From contig JAJAGP010000226.1 in assembly GCA_025084515.1 (NCBI GenBank), positions 257,501 to 321,500 on the forward strand: 64,000 nucleotides of DNA, read 5' to 3'. The stretch's first letter is position 1. Every line of letters begins with the position of its first letter. The translations under genes were made by a program, and so were the position numbers. Of this stretch, positions 34,876 through 46,600 are shown piece after piece. A model generated the notes under the pieces. The model worked only from the letters and a program-made list of their open reading frames with translations, did no database searches and was not told the origin of the DNA. Source of the DNA: Ancistrus triradiatus. Its lineage: Eukaryota > Chordata > Actinopteri > Siluriformes > Loricariidae.

Positions 34876-35441
34876 TTAAATCCTGAACCATAGCATAAGT
34901 CTGCATCTACATCCCTTCTATGTTCTACCATGATTTATAGGTTATATAAAGTAAGCGTTAGGTACCAAAAAGTAGTTACAGTGATTTAAATGTGCAGGAA
35001 CGAGGTAGGAATCGCGCCATAAGAAATAAGAGAATGAGAATATTCACTGTCTGACCCGTTTTTCAAAGAGTAACATTCAAGTAGCTGGTACAACTGCAGT
35101 TCCATAAAGGTGTTCCACACAAATAATTAGTCATAGACATTTATTCTATGGGAGATTCTTGTCCGTCGTATCACATAAATAGAAATTAGGTCGAAAAACC
35201 CAGGAGCATTCTTTTAATCATGACTGCCCCTAAGCTCTGACCACTTGGGATGGGACCGTTGTCCTCTTTGTGTCTGCAAAGCTGCAGTATTTAAATAAAT
35301 CCTACACTTCTAATTTAACACCTATACAGCGTAGGTAGATATAACAAACATGACATGTGTCATCTACCCACTGCGTTATACTGTGTAAACAAAGAGCATG
35401 CGTGTAGGTCTAAAATAAGACACAAAACATCAAACCTCACC

Positions 35442-35715
35442 GTTTCTTCGCTAATGTCTCAGTGGAATGTCAGAGCGCAATGGTTAAACTCCAGCTTTAG
35501 GCCCATTATAATCCATGTTTTCTTCGTTATCCAGGTCGTTTCCTCTCTCCAACACAGACGAGCTACGCCATTTCTGATCCTGTTACTAAACTGTATTGAC
35601 CTTCTGCTGCTATGCGGATTGGACAGGCGTCCCATCAATCATCCTGTAAAACCCGCCCACATTCCTTTGTACTAGACTACCACGCTCCAACACAGTGGCG
35701 TTAGAGCGCATGCGC
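35442..35715 (-). promoter_or_regulatory. Candidate Cyrano promoter and first exon
   Basis: Reading the minus strand leftward, this holds an NRF-1 palindrome GCGCATGCGC (35706-35715), a GC box (GGGCGGG, 35652-35658) and a CCAAT box (35618-35622), then a GTGAGG donor at 35435-35440. This is the best TATA-less promoter upstream of the miR-7 site. The start point (perhaps 35560-35610) is inferred. Confidence 0.45.
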
Positions 35716-36079
35716 AATGACGATTTAAAATAAGAAAAATAAATGTAAATAGATAAAAAAAGATTACTGTGTAAGGAATAGGGTGGGATCTAATATATTT
35801 ACATTTATACCTTAATAAAAAAATACAAACAGCAGTCTAATATGGTAGCCCACCGCTGCACTGACCAAGGTTTGAATCACAGGTGCCTTCGAGCTGGCTA
35901 TTTCTGAGAGAGACGAGGCAGACAAGGATGAGGGCTGCAACAGTGGCCCCTACCCATCAGCTGATACCCCTGCACCGTTGCTCTCTGGGGAGAGGTGGAG
36001 AGAGCTACATGGGTCATGTCCAGTAACGTGTAGTGGAGGCTCCCTGCATTTCAAATCAATGGTCCCCTCACTGCTGAGA

Positions 36080-36330
36080 AGTACAGGCAGATTCTTATCC
36101 ATCATGCAGTTCCATCAGGGAGGCATCTGGCCTGGACCATTGGCCTGGACCAATGAACCCAAACACACAGCCAAAGTCATAAAGAGTTACCTCCAACAAA
36201 GAAAAGAACAAGGAATCCTACAGGAGGCCCCAACCATGGCCCCAACCAAGCCCCGATCTCTGCAGCTCAGAGCACCAGAGTTAAATGCGCTTGCTTCTTA
36301 CAGCCTCGTGAAAGCTTTACAGTTTCTGCA
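36080..36330 (+). mobile_element. Tc1/mariner transposase fragment
   Basis: One frame reads TNEPKHTAKVIKSYLQQRKE, the segment around the second catalytic Asp (usually 'DN.PKHT') of Tc1 transposases, here with Asp replaced. Flanks are broken. Confidence 0.65.
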
Positions 36331-36504
36331 TGCTTCTCAGTTCCCGGCTGTCTTCTGAAATACCTATATAATAGGACGCACATTGTCCCAATTACATAAA
36401 ACACAGTTTTTTGTTGTTTATTTATTTCTTGTTTAACGCTGCATCAGCATCAACATGGTCATGGTCATGTCACGGCAGCAGCAAGGTTACATCTGTACTA
36501 CTCA

Positions 36505-36700
36505 GAAACATTCACACTGGGCCAATTTAGAGTGACCAATTAACCTAATGCACGTCTTTGGTGAGAGGAATCGGGAGTACCTGGAGTAAACCCATGCAGA
36601 CACGAGGAGGACTTGCAAACTCTACACAGGCCTAGAACGAGGTCAGGATTGACTGAGGGATCTCTAGAGCTGTGAGGCGACCACACTAACGTCTTGTTTC
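36505..36700 (-). mobile_element. SINE family C
   Basis: The body words 'gggccaatttagagtgacca', 'aaacccatgcagacacgagg' and 'gcaaactctacacaggcc' are in the family order, then a decayed head near 36670-36690. Confidence 0.6.
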
Positions 36701-36881
36701 TCATTTCATAACTGTGTTTGTTTATGTGTGTGTGAGTGTGAGAAAGATAGAGGGAGTGTGGTAAGGAGGGGCTGAGTGAATCCTTGCAATGCACACAGCC
36801 TTACAGTGAGATAGGATTTTACCCATAAAAACTATAAACTATAAAAACTAGAGAAAACCAATATGTTGCGGTCAATGGGAT

Positions 36882-37052
36882 CGTGGTGGCTCAGTGGTTA
36901 AGGTACTGGACTGTGAACCAGAAGGTTCAAATCCCACCACTGCTAAACTGCTACTGTGAGCAAGGCTCCTAACCAACAATTGCTTGGGTTGTAAGGTTGT
37001 ATCAGTTGTAGGTTGCTCGGGATAATGGCATCTGCTAAATGACTAAATGTAA
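36882..37052 (+). mobile_element. SINE family A
   Basis: Head (GGTTAAGG at about 36897), B-box region with a small deletion, body and tail are all present. Confidence 0.8.
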
Positions 37053-37104
37053 ATAGTGTTATTAAATAGATCATGGGACATACGTACATTGAGTAGAACG
37101 GTGG

Positions 37105-37800
37105 TTTACATTTACATTTACAGGATTTAGCAGACGCCCTTATCCAGAGCGACTTACAGAAGTGCTTTGTAATATTCCTAGGAGACAAAACCTCATATTA
37201 GTACAAGTAAACAATAGCTCAAGTACACAATCCAACTACAACCTACTCGTATCTGGTGTAGAGAATTTTTTATTTTTTAAAGGAGGATATGCAGATTCAT
37301 TCACTTAAGTGCTGGTTGAAGAGATGAGTCTTTAGTCTTTAGAGACTCAGCCATTCGGACATCCAGTGGAAGTTCATTCCACCACCTGGGTGCCAGGACG
37401 GAGAACAGTCTTGAAGCTTGTCTTCCTTTAATCTTACGTGGAGGATCCAGTCGGGCCAAGCTTGTATCTCGGAGGGTGCGAGGTAAAGAACGTGGCTTGA
37501 TCAGAGCTTTTAGGTAAGATGGTGCTGTTCCATTTTTGGCTTTGTAGGTGAGCGTCAAGGTTATGTATCTGATGCGGGCAGCTACAGGGAGCCAGTGAAG
37601 TGAAGACAGCAATGGGGTGACATGAGAAAACTTGTGTAGATTGAAAACCAGACGAGCCGCTGCATTCTGAATCAGTTGCAGGGGTCTGATTGTATGCATT
37701 GGAAGACCAGCCAGAAGAGAATCGCAGTAATCTAGTTTTCTTATAACAAGAGACTGGACAAGCACTTGGGTGGCTTCTCTGGAGAGGAAGGGTCATATTC
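37105..37800 (-). mobile_element. L2/CR1-type LINE, 3' end with the same tail as the SINEs
   Basis: The minus-strand frame 37301-37765 (154 residues) has LVIRKLDYCDSLLAGLP, 'LQLIQNAAARLVFN', 'PLLSSLHWLPVAARIRY', YKAKNGTAPSYLKALI and 'RLFSVLAPRWWNELPLDVR', the C-terminal part of an L2/CR1-group reverse transcriptase polyprotein. About 140 bases further on, the element ends in the CGCTCTGGATAAGGGCGTCT-type tail at 37120-37155 found on every family-A SINE here. The frame is open but 5'-truncated. Confidence 0.85.
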
Positions 37801-38189
37801 TTCTGATATTGTAGTGTCTTGGGTCTTGTGCTCTGTGCCTCCGGCTAGGCACTGGCTTTCCCGCGACACGGACTAGGATTAAGCGGATAAGAAAATGAAT
37901 GAATAAATGAATGGATGGGAAACACTGCAGTATCTTGGCTAGTCAATATGGAACCCTACAGCATTGCAAGTACGACACTATAAATGACATGGTGTTCCAA
38001 CAAAGTGCAATTTCACAGAACGGGCGTTAAGCTAAACTGTTACACAGTGCTGTACATAAGAATTCCAGACGTAAAAAAAGATTTCCCTTGTGTAAAATCT
38101 GACAAAACCGAAACAAAAGCGCGCTCTCAAGTAACAAACGAACGCTCCCGCCTCCCTCGTGAACGCGCAGCGCGCACTCCCGGATTCAA

Positions 38190-38353
38190 CTAGCCCTCTG
38201 TGTAGAGCAACATCAATATGAGCAGCATGAGCTCATTCAATAGCGAAAACACCCGCGTTGTCGTTTACCGTCGGACATAAAGCAACACCGTGGTGGCGCA
38301 AAGCAGCGGCTAAACCTAGTTTTGTTGCCCGGTGGGATTCGTTCTCAGACTCG
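38190..38353 (+). promoter_or_regulatory. tmem39b promoter and inferred noncoding first exon
   Basis: A CpG-rich stretch (38115-38340) ends at a CTCG|GTAAGC donor (38353/38354). It is the best candidate for the 5' UTR exon spliced to the ATG exon at 40636. The start site is not determined. Confidence 0.45.
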
Positions 38354-39189
38354 GTAAGCTTCGCGTTTAATATCCAGTGGGAAGTTAAAGGCGTGCTAGG
38401 CCTCGGTCTATTGTATCTGCAGCACTGAGGCTAGTTAGCGTGCTAACGAGGCTAATCATAACAAACACCTGGTATTTCGTAACGGACGCGGGTTTGTGTC
38501 TGTGGCTTCATAAACAGGGTTGACGATGTAAGATAATAATCGCTTAATAATGCAGTGTGTGCGCTTGAGGATCTTCCTTCAGCCTCGCAAAGTGAAAGCA
38601 ACCTGTATGTGCAGCACATTTCAGGTTCATGGGCTTGTAAGTTAGCACTGTGTTTTGACAGGTGCATCAGCCTTCCTTTATTGCCGTTCAGAGCGAGTGT
38701 TTGCTATAGATTATAATATATCTAACACAAGTGTGCAGTGCAGGAAATAGCTGCTTAATTGATTGTGCATCGCAAGGCTTCTGTTTGTCCAGCCAGAATG
38801 TTTACAGTGGGCATGGAGACAGAGATTTGTTTGAGAAGGGCACGATCCTCTGCAGGGAGCATGACAAAACTAAATGTGACGTTATTGCTCTCTTCTGCAC
38901 CACTGCAGTTCATTTGCTTAAGAGAACACAATGGGAGAAGCTCCAGCCTGTTTATTTTTGCATTAGGACATTTTGCTCCTAGCTTAGATATATACTGGGG
39001 TCCTGCATGTACAGAGTGTTTGGAGATCAGGGCTTTGACCAAAATGGACGTTGGTACTTAAGGTGTTTTTTCAAGTTTTCTTAGAACTTCACCCCCCTTT
39101 CTTGCGTGTTTCGCACTGCAGGGAGTGGGGACGATTGGGACTTTTTTAGGTCCTACTTCAAGAGAGGGAGTGATTGGTCCAAACGCTTG

Positions 39190-39440
39190 CATTTAGATTT
39201 ATGTCATTTATCCAGGGCGACTTACAATCCAAACAGTTGTGGGTTAAGGGTCTTGCTTAAGGACCCAACAATGGCAGCTTGGCAGAGGTTGGATTTGAAC
39301 TCTGGACATTCTCCAGAGTCCAGTACCTTAACCACTAGGCCAGCACAGACTTTTTGGAAGGGTAGCAGCCAAGAAACCACTTTTCAGAAGGTGAACAGGG
39401 TGTGATTTGAACCCTGGACCTTCTGGTCTATAGTCCAGTA
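39190..39440 (-). mobile_element. SINE family A plus a second head fragment
   Basis: A copy at 39190-39352 lacks part of the body. A short repeat of its B-box part recurs at 39399-39440, separated by 'tttttggaagggtagcagcc', a piece also present in the Tc1 element at 57708-58182. Confidence 0.7.
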
Positions 39441-40337
39441 CAAGACATCAACTTGCAGTGAAATATAAACAGTTGACTGAAACCGATTCTGAAAAAAAAC
39501 ACGCTGAGCTGGGTTTGAGTTTTTGTTTTTATTTTATTTTATCGAGCTCTCTCTGGGCCAGTCTGGTATATTAGCCTTGTTCTCTTTCATTGGCTAATGC
39601 ATACCTTGGACTTGGCACCAGTCCGTGCACTCAAACTCCTTTGTAAAACAGCTGAAGTGTATTGTAAAACATTTTTATAGCCTCCCCTGAGTTTTAAGAG
39701 TCAGTTATCTTTACTTTTAGGACTTCAGTCATCTGCTTGGAGAAGCACAACACTCTCTTTAGGCTTGTAGAGTTTATCATGCTCTGGAATTCTCCAGATC
39801 TACTTGGATTAAGGGCCTAACAAATCGATGAATGTGTGTACCATAATTGTTTTTGAAAATGACTTTAATTGCTGCAGTGTGCAAATGCATGCCCTGCAAA
39901 CAGGTTTAGCAGGTAAGGGTGTATGCCTGTGAGGTGTTGGAGCATTTTGCATAAAGAATCTAGGATTATTGGTGGCGTACAAGTGGAGGCTCCTCTGTGA
40001 CTTGGTGTGTGTTCATTTCTTCAGTTTTTATAGTCGAGATTCCTGCGCATTAAAGGTCGGGTGAAATGTATAAGCCTTAAAAATGAAAGGTGCAACATAA
40101 TAGTGCTGAAAGCTTGATGCATGACAATTTTGTAGCTGAAAAATTTGCATGTCTTCTTAAAACACCACTGCTGTAAACACAACAATGTACACAAACTGCA
40201 CAGAAGAGAAGCAGTGGGATGGTTGTACCAAAAGAAGAAAATTGGGAACCCATTGAAATGACATAGATTTCTGCCTCAGACACTTTTTGGTCTACAAACG
40301 AATGCCTGATAAATCATTCACAGCTCGACCAGAAATG

Positions 40338-40640
40338 CAATAACTGGCCACCTTATTAGGTAAACCTTTCTAATACTGGCTTGGACTCCCTTTTGTCTTC
40401 AAAACTGCCTCAATTCTTCACGTTAAAGATTCAACAAGGTCATTTTGTTCCATCTAGACATGATAGCGTCATGCAGATGTGTCGGTTGCATGTTCATGAT
40501 GCTAATCTCCTGTTCCTCCACCTCCCAAAGGTGCTCTACTGCATTGAGATCTGGTGACTGTGGAGCCGTTTGAGTACAGTGAACTCCTTGTCATGTTCAG
40601 GAAACCAGTCTGAGATGATGTGTGTTCTGCTACAGGTCTG
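40338..40640 (-). mobile_element. Tc1 transposase 3' relic next to the tmem39b ATG exon
   Basis: The minus strand reads IISDWFPEHDKEFTVLKRLH, the same C-terminal transposase block as at 4430-4620, ending in 'accttattaggtaaacc' at the left. It abuts the acceptor of tmem39b exon 2. Confidence 0.65.
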
Positions 40641-40688
40641 GTTGAGAGGGTCCTTATTCGAGCACGAGAGAGAAGTTGGGAGTCTGTG

Positions 40689-43600
40689 ATGGCAGGAGGA
40701 CGACGTGGGTCCAACCGGACGACGTACTGTCGCTCTCCGCTTGGCAATGATGCTGGATCCGTCAACAACAGCAACCACTCGACCAGCTCACCTGTGACTG
40801 GCGTGAGGTCACGAACGAGGTACGGGTCTTCCTCCTAGTGCGCCTTGGTGTAATTGACAGTTGTAGCAGCTTGGCATTATGTTTTCCTGCTCCAGAGTGT
40901 AGGTAGAACTGGGAGGTGTCACCACTAAAAACGTTGCAGTATTAATATATGTCTGTAATGCAGTAAATCACCTGGAAATCTCCCATATTCTTCTGACCTA
41001 CCAAAATGCTGGATGATTTCCCCATCCAGTGAGTTGGAGGCCAGTTAAATAAATCCCTTTCATATGGATGCGTTAATATATTCAGTGTTTTTGTTTTGAC
41101 ACTTGTTGGCGCATTTTGGCACTTTTGCCACTCTTAACAGGTCTCTCCTCTTGAATAACGTGTGTATTTCTGCCAGTAGGAACGGTTCAGGGACGGGCAT
41201 TTCCAGCCCTCCTCTGGCCACGCAGACGGTGGTTCCACTGAAGCACTGCAAGATCCCCGAGCTCTCGGTTGATCGCAACATCCTGTTTGAGCTGCACCTC
41301 TTATTCTGCCACCTGATTGCACTGTTTGTGCATTACGTCAACATTTACAAGACCGTGTGGTGGTACCCACCCTCACACCCTCCGTCACACACTTCACTGG
41401 TGAGTCCCTCACCCTCTGTCGCAGTGTTTCCTTTATGGCTTATTACTCTTAGGGTGAAACATTAAATGAATTTCATTTGGGGTTGTGCATAGAAATGTGG
41501 CCTGCCAGTCAAAGAGGTGTAATCTCACTTCCTGTCGGTCACGGTAAGAGTTGCGCAACCTTGTCAGTCACAGAAAAAGAGGCGTGACTTCAATGCCTGT
41601 CAGTGACGGTAAGAGACGCAACCTCGGTGCCTGAAGGTTTCAGTAAAATTTGTACGACCTGGGTGCCTGTCAGTCACAATAACGGATGTAATCTCTGTAC
41701 TTGTCAGTCACAGTAATTGAGGTGCAACCTTAGTGCCTGGCAGGGATGGTAAAAGAGGTGTAATCTCAGTGCCCGTCAGTCTCACAGTCATTTGTCAAAG
41801 TGGCCCTGTTGTTACCTAGTAATAGACAATGAAAAGCAGATTTCGATTAGAGCATCTGCATCACAGCAGACAAGCCGAGTGTTGTCTCTAAATACCTCAC
41901 TGCTTTGTATACAGTGGTGCTTAAGTTTGTGAACCCTTTGGAATTTTCTATATTTCTGCATAAATTTGACCTAAAACATCATCAGATTTTCACACAAGTC
42001 CTAAAAGTAGATAAAGAGAACCCAGTTAAACAAATGAGAGGAAAATATTATACTTGGTCATTTATTTATTGAGGAAAATGATCCAATATTACATATTAGT
42101 GAGTGCCAAAAGTATGTGAACCATTGCTTTCAGTATCTGGTGTGACCCCCCTGTGCAGCAATAACTGCAGCTAAACGTTTCCTGTAGCTGTGATCAGTCC
42201 TGCAACACCGGCTTTGGAGGAATTTTAGCCCATTCCTCCGTACAGAACACTTCAGCTTCATCTCTGGGATGTTGGTGGGGTTTCCTCACATTAGCTGCTC
42301 ACTTTCAGGTCCTTCCACAACATTTCCATTGGATTAAGGTCAGGACTTTGGCTTGGCCATGTCCAAAACATGAACTTTATTCTTCTGTAAACCATTCTTT
42401 GGTAGAACGGCTTGTGTGCTTAGGGTCGTTGTCTTGCTGCATGACCCACCTTCTCTTGAGATTCAGTTCATGGACAGATGTCCTGACATTTTTCCCTTAG
42501 AATTCTCTGATATAACTCAGAATTCATTGTTAAAATAAAGATGGCAAGCCGTCCTGGCCCAGATGCAGCAAAACAGAGCCCAAACCATGATAGTACCATA
42601 CCACCATGTTTTTCACAGATGGGATAAGGTTCTTATGCTGGAATGCAGTGTTTTCCTTTCTCCAAACATAACGCTTTTTCTTTTAAACCAAAAAGTTCTA
42701 TTTTGGTCTCATCCTCCACAAAACATTCTTCCAATAGCCTTCTGGCTCGTCCATGTGATCTTTAGCAAACTGCAGACGAGCAGCAATGTTCTTTTTGGAG
42801 AGCAGTGGCTTTCTCCTTGCAACCCTGCCATGCACACCATTGTTTGTTCAGTGTTCTTCTGATCTTGTGGACTCATGAACATTAACATTAGCCAATGTGA
42901 GAGAGGCCTTCAGTTGCTTAGAAGTTACCCTGGGGTCCTTTGTGACCTCACAAACTATTACACGCCTTGCTCTTGGAGTGATCTTTGTTGGTCGACCACT
43001 CCTGGGGAGGGTAACAATGGTCTTGAATTTCCTCCATTTGTACACAATCTGTCTGACTGTGGATTGGTGGAGTCCAAACTCTTTAGAGATGGTTTTGTAA
43101 CCTTTTCCAACCTGATGAGCATCAACAACTGTTTCTGAGCTCCTCAGAAATCTCCTTTGTAATGACCAAGTATAATATTTTTGTCTCATTTGTTTAACTG
43201 GGTTCTCTTTATCTACTTTTAGGACTTGTGTGAAAATCTGATGATGTTTTAGGTCATATTTATGCAGAATTATAGAAAATTGCAATAGACATTAAAACGA
43301 AATATTTCTACTAACATTACCAGGAAACAACGTAATACTAATGAAATTTCGAATCATAGGAAACCCCATGCTAGATTTTTACCTTTACAGAACTTCCATC
43401 TGATTGATTACAACATGTTGACGTTCATCGTCATCGTGCTGGCCCGCCGGCTCATCGCCGCCATCGTGAAAGAGGTAATGACCGCACGAGTATCACTGGT
43501 GTGTTTTTGTTAAGTGTCCTCTGTTCGTCGGAATAGAAGCTCAGCAGGTGGTGTCTCAAGCAGACGATGCAAGTTGAATGGTCTTGTCTCTCTCTTTGCG

Positions 43601-46600
43601 TAGGCGTCACAGAGCGGGAAGTTCCATCACTCGATCTTCCTGGTGACCGCTCGCTTTGTGGTTTTGACCCTCACTGGGTGGAGCCTGTGCCGGTCGCTGA
43701 TACACCTCTTTAGGACGTACTCGGTGCTCAGCCTTCTCTTCCTCTGCTATCCGTGAGTCTCGGGTCTCCCCTTAGAACTCTTTAATGTTTTTGTTATTTC
43801 TTTCTTTGTTAGTTTTAACCCTGCCTTGCTCTTTAAAAAGGAGCCGCAAACAAAACAGGCCCATTAAGTCATTTAGCAAACGAGAACAGAATGCTTGCCA
43901 CTTGTAGAACCCTGCTTCAGCACAGCCGACGTGTTTGCGATGGTTGTGATTTGATTTGCGTCATCCAAACATCATTGTTCGCTGTTAACTATTCGGTCTT
44001 TGCACTCATTATAATTTCTGCCCAGCCCCTGCTGGCACGGGGCTGGGTCGAGGGCGTGTAAGTGAGCGAGAACGACTGATTATGGCTTTAAAAATCATTT
44101 TAACAGTCATTATAGGCCTGTGACTGGGCGTGTCGACTCGAGTCCTCTTCTCTGCCTCACTAATGAGCGTCCGCATTATATAATCATCATGAAATGCATT
44201 CGGTGGAACCCTGGCTTAACCCGGCGTCATGTCCTCTCTCTGTCTGTGCTAGTTTTGGGATGTACATCCCCTTCTTCAAGGCGAGCGGAGACGTGCGCCT
44301 CACCCCCATCGCCTCCGTCGGCTCCAGAGAAGCGGGCGCCAGCGTGGGGGTTTCTGGCGGACGAGACTACCTGTCTGTACTAAAAGAGACGTGGAAGCAG
44401 CACACGAGCCAGCTGTACGGCTCGCAGCCCATGCCCACCCACGCCTGCTGCCTCTCACCCGACCTCATCCGCAAAGAGGTCGAGTTCCTCAAGATGGACT
44501 TCAACTGGAGGATGAAGGAGGTGCTGGTCAGCTCCATGCTCAGCGCGTACTACGTCGCCTTCGTGCCCGTCTGGTTCGTAAAGGTGAGAGGATCTAGATA
44601 CCAAAGCACCAGTCCAGCAGCCATCTGAAAGCTGTAATGAGGTGTCGTGTACAGTACCAGTCAAAAGTTTGGACACACCTTCTCACCCAGTGTTTTTCCT
44701 TATTTTTGAATGTTTTCTACATTGTAGTCCATTGTAGTTTTCAACATGGAATGAGTCCAAGGTGTTTCTACCATAGAGATATCTACCTTGTCTGACTGTT
44801 TCTCAAATTGAACACAGAAATACAGTGGTACCTCGGTTCTCATTGCTAATTCTTCTAGAAAGCTTCTCGAGAACCGAAAACGACGGAACACCGAGCGAAT
44901 TTTTCCCATAAGGAATAATGTAATTATTAGCAGATAATTATGTAAAATAATGTAACCATAGCAGACCCTATGATAAGTAATAAGTAGGTTATTGTTTAAA
45001 ACCCGTGCATTAATCTACAGTTGGGTAAAATCATCAACACAAAGCCTGTTGCAGCCATGCGTTGAAAAATCTGTTGTAATTTAGTGAGTCATGGATTGAA
45101 AGTAGAAGCAAAACTTTTCTTAGCACAAATACGTCCTAAAAAGGTTACTATTGACAGGAAACCGAGAGCAAATCAGGAACTGAACGCTCCAGAACACAGG
45201 CTGCAGTTAGCTTAGCTCAGAGTAAGTGTTTTGCTTCTACTTTGGCTGTCAATAGTAACCTTTTTAGGACCCATGGAGACTTATTTGTGCTAAGAATACA
45301 ATACTGTAGGTGTAAAAATAAGAAAAACATGCTATAATAGTGGAGATCTTCATTTAGAGAGAGCTGTTGTGAATCTGAATCACTGACTCGTGAATCGAGT
45401 ATCGAGTTTCGGCTGAAACGAGTCTTATGGGCCGAGTACCGACACGTTTTTCTTGTCAAAATGCATCGAGAACAGGATTCTACAAGTTCCGAGGTGGCGA
45501 GAACCGAGGTACGACTGTATCTAGGTTTGTATATATGATATGGTGTTCCACAGAACATACAGTGGATGTTAAACTGCACTTCTGAATAAATGCAGCTTCT
45601 ATATACAGTGTGTTCTTTGCACGTCTGTGTTGTAGAGTACGCAGTACGTGGATAAACGCTGGTCGTGCGAGCTCTTTATCCTGGTGTTTGTGAGCACGTC
45701 CGTGATCCTGATGCGCCACCTGCTGCCGCCGCGCTACTGCGACCTGCTGCACAAAGCCGCCGCTCACCTGGGCTGCTGGCACAAAGTGGATCCGTCGCTC
45801 TGCTCCAACGTCCTGCAGCACATGTACGTCTCACCCGGGGTGACATGCGTGAACCGGTCAGAACAGTTAATAAGCAGGAACGTCTGCCCTTTATGTTGTA
45901 TGTTTATTTGCACACATTCAGTGGCATCATTTTAAAAGGAACAGCCAAGATTCAAACACACTCTGTCTTATAGTTACCTGTTAATGCAGCTGACTGGAAT
46001 AGCACAGTTCATCATTAATCCGCTTGTCCTGTGTGCTTTCAGATGGACGGAAGAATACACGTGGCCACAGGGGGTGCTGGTAAAACATAATAAAAACGTG
46101 TATAAAGCAATGGGGCATTATAATGTAGCGGTGCCATCAGACGTCTCACATTATCGCTTCTATGTAAGTAAATCTGGTGCTTTTCTCCACTCTTAGACGT
46201 GCACTCGTCCTAGAGACTCGAGTGCAGACTTGGAGCGATGCTAGAGACTCGATTTGGACTTGCAAGCTAGAGACTTGAGACTCTCGTCCTCGTGGAGTGA
46301 GAGACGACTCGGACTCATGCCATGGACCAGACGCTCGACTCGGATTTACAGCGCAGATTCAACACTTAACTCTGACTCGCAGGACATAGACTCGACTAGG
46401 ACACACACTACAGACTCGAGACTCAAACTCACACGCTTGGGGTTCGACTCGGACTCATGCTAGAGGTTTGACTCAGAATTCAGAATCAGATGCTAGAGAC
46501 TCAACTCAGCCTTGCGCTCGAGACTCGGCTTGGATGTACGCGCTAAAGACTTGAAACTCAACTCAATCTCGTGCTCGACTCTGACTCGTTTATTAGAGAT

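Larger units (their letters stand above)
31239..35440 (-). other. Inferred Cyrano intron
   Basis: It contains SINE pieces (31441-31517, 32279-32442), a Tc1 end (34783-34875) and several unassigned AT-rich stretches. The part 33730-33960 has repeated 'atccgat' / 'atcggattt' words like a known type of fish MITE. I see no conserved coding exon. Confidence 0.45.
26620..35610 (-). ncRNA. oip5-as1: Cyrano long non-coding RNA (oip5-as1 / linc-oip5)
   Basis: Cyrano is a vertebrate lncRNA known for a short conserved block whose extensive pairing to miR-7 triggers destruction of that microRNA. The diagnostic miR-7 site is on the minus strand at 30826-30851. The locus sits tail-to-tail with oip5, the same arrangement as human OIP5/OIP5-AS1, and has no long ORF. 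Inferred structure: promoter about 35.6-35.72 kb, first exon ending at a GTGAGG donor (exon end 35441), last exon beginning after a TTATTTTCGCTTACAG acceptor (start 31238) and running to polyadenylation signals (TTTATT on the plus strand) at 26656-26661 or 26628-26633. Exon limits are predictions. The proposed intron carries SINE and Tc1 pieces; the last exon is mostly free of them apart from a MITE near 29.0-29.6 kb. Confidence 0.8.
35721..38190. other. Spacer between Cyrano and tmem39b, repeat-filled
   Basis: It contains a SINE-like relic (35848-36000), a Tc1 transposase piece (36080-36330), a family-C SINE (36505-36700), a family-A SINE (36882-37052), a LINE 3' end (37105-37800) and a SINE 3' end with a GAAT-repeat tail (37822-37915). 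No host exon is seen. Confidence 0.6.

Noticed and set aside
42848..43285. A 145-codon minus-strand ORF as a host DNA-binding gene
   Set aside because: Its HTH and GRPTK hook are the N-terminus of a Tc1 transposase inside an element with inverted ends; later parts are frameshifted.
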